From contig JAISOQ010000295.1 of the NCBI GenBank assembly GCA_031275515.1, positions 1 to 6,385 of the forward strand: 6,385 bases of DNA, given 5' to 3'. Below, piece by piece: positions 5,430-6,385 of this stretch; position 1 is the stretch's first letter, and each line of letters begins with the position of its first letter. Below the pieces are notes generated by a model, which saw only the letters and a list, made by a program, of their open reading frames with translations, had not been told where the DNA came from and did no database searches. This DNA is from Treponema sp. (GTDB taxonomy: Bacteria > Spirochaetota > Spirochaetia > Treponematales > Breznakiellaceae). The position numbers and the translations under genes were made by a program.

Positions 5430-6385
5430 ATGAAGCAAAACAATCTGAGTTATATTCTGCACCACATGAACGAGGACAGACTTCCGGAAAACGCCGTCAG
5501 TCCGCCTATCTTTCAAACTTCTATTTTCTGTTTCCCCAGCTTCGCTTCTTTCCAGGAAGCTATTGGCGACGAGGTAAACCATTCCCTGTATACGCGGGGA
5601 AACAACCCAACCATAATGCTGGCTGAACAAAAGCTCGCGGCCCTTGAAGGGGGCGAGCGGGCAAAGCTCGTGTCTTCCGGGGTGTCCGCCATTGTTCACA
5701 GCATCATGGCTTTTGTGCGCGCCGGGGATCATGTGGTTTGCGTAGAGGACTGCTATTCCTGGACCAGGGTTCTGCTGAAAGATTATCTGGCCCGGTTTAA
5801 TGTATCCGTTACCTTTGTGGAAGGAACTGATCCCGATGAAGTGATTGCGGCTTTCAGGAAGGAAACCAGGGTACTCTACCTGGAGAGCCCGACAACCCTG
5901 ACTTTCAAACTCCAGGATATTCCGGTTCTCGCCGCCGCCGCACGGCAGCGGAATATCAAGAGCATTATCGACAATACCTGGGCCACTCCCATCTTTTGTA
6001 ATCCCATTTCCCTGGGCATAGATCTGGTGGTCCATTCGGGCAGCAAATACCTGGGCGGCGCCAGCGACATCATCGCGGGGGTGATCATCGGGTCCAGGGA
6101 GGACATCGATCTGATCCAGAAACAGGAATTCCTCCAGATCGGTACTGTGGCGGACCCGTTTATGGCATGGCTTATGCTCCGCGGGCTCAGGACTCTCCAT
6201 ATCAGAATGAAAGCCCATTACGAGGGGGCAATGGCGGTAGCCAGCTATCTTGAAAAGCATCCCAAAGTTAAAAGCGTTCTTTATCCCATGCTGGATTCCT
6301 ACAGCCAAAGGGATCTGGCCCGGCGGCTCTACAGGGGCGGGTCGGGTTTGTTCAGCTTCAACTTAAAGACCCGCAAAGTGGAAGA
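5430..6385 (+). CDS. Cys/Met-metabolism PLP-dependent enzyme, MetC-like (3' end beyond window)
   Basis: The first 318 residues are visible; the family is usually 380-400 long, so roughly 70-80 residues, including the substrate-carboxylate Arg, lie past the edge. It is a cytoplasmic fold-type I enzyme of trans-sulfuration (cystathionine beta-lyase, gamma-lyase or gamma-synthase class). Visible sites: Y54-T-R56 with N-N-P-T (PLP-phosphate contacts from the partner subunit), S-S-G-V-S-A near 82-87, Tyr109 (ring-stacking position), Asp181 in I-D-N-T-W-A, and Lys206 in H-S-G-S-K-Y-L-G-G, the Schiff-base lysine. E152-S-P-T-T-L-T-F lacks the N-P of many relatives, as E. coli MetC also does from memory, and R-G-L-R-T-L plus S-G-L-F-S-F match MetC. 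The usual G-H-S-D after the lysine reads G-A-S-D. ATG at 5430 has GGAGG 7 bp upstream. Exact reaction unresolved. Confidence 0.9.
   Translation, partial: MKQNNLSYILHHMNEDRLPENAVSPPIFQTSIFCFPSFASFQEAIGDEVNHSLYTRGNNPTIMLAEQKLAALEGGERAKLVSSGVSAIVHSIMAFVRAGDHVVCVEDCYSWTRVLLKDYLARFNVSVTFVEGTDPDEVIAAFRKETRVLYLESPTTLTFKLQDIPVLAAAARQRNIKSIIDNTWATPIFCNPISLGIDLVVHSGSKYLGGASDIIAGVIIGSREDIDLIQKQEFLQIGTVADPFMAWLMLRGLRTLHIRMKAHYEGAMAVASYLEKHPKVKSVLYPMLDSYSQRDLARRLYRGGSGLFSFNLKTRKVE

Noticed and set aside
5089..5433. Plus-strand open frame from GTG (114 codons) across the GC-rich gap
   Set aside because: No ribosome-binding site at a usable distance, product is Arg/Pro/Gly-rich and dictated by palindromes and G-runs, and it runs past the start of the PLP enzyme gene.
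5256..6308. Long minus-strand open frame (350 codons)
   Set aside because: It lies antisense to the clearly recognisable PLP enzyme and its predicted product has no family character; it arises from codon bias of the real gene.

Overview
The window fits a chromosomal segment of a moderate-GC spirochaete, most likely a Treponema of the insect-gut type. This rests on three points: the 197-residue protein at 1037-1630 (minus strand) looks like a small conserved spirochaete protein as I remember it; the solute-binding lipoprotein has a relaxed F-S-G-C lipobox; and the sugar-transport operon carries no ATPase of its own. No rRNA or other taxonomic marker is present, so the assignment is an inference. 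I see no phage, transposase, CRISPR array, tRNA or defence gene.

Layout. (1) 43-1023 (+) encodes a ten-helix EamA/DMT-family exporter whose true start may lie elsewhere near the window edge. (2) 1037-1630 (-) converges on it with a 13-bp gap and encodes a charged, helical protein of unknown function; it has a good extended -10 promoter at 1653-1681. (3) 1631-2042 is a 412-bp divergent regulatory region. It holds several hairpins and, just before the next gene, four tandem 14-bp units each centred on a GGCAT-AA-ATGCC dyad. (4) 2043-5073 (+) is a three-gene ABC importer operon: a family-1 solute-binding lipoprotein, a MalF/UgpA-type permease and a MalG/UgpE-type permease, the last two overlapping by 4 bp at GTGA. 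The ATPase must be encoded elsewhere. (5) 5074-5429 is a 356-bp GC-rich non-coding stretch. Its first part is a multi-palindrome element resembling a dispersed repeat; its second part is a G-run-rich leader with back-to-back strong hairpins. (6) 5430 to the right edge (+) encodes most of a Cys/Met-metabolism PLP enzyme related to MetC, cut off by the window.

The importer probably brings in a carbohydrate (oligosaccharide or glycerol-phosphate-like solute); the substrate cannot be read from the sequence because no hydrolase or regulator gene lies beside it. The tandem dyads 34 bp before the binding-protein start are the best candidate for a control element of this operon and the most unusual feature of the window. 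The PLP enzyme is functionally separate (sulphur amino-acid metabolism) and appears to have its own structured leader.
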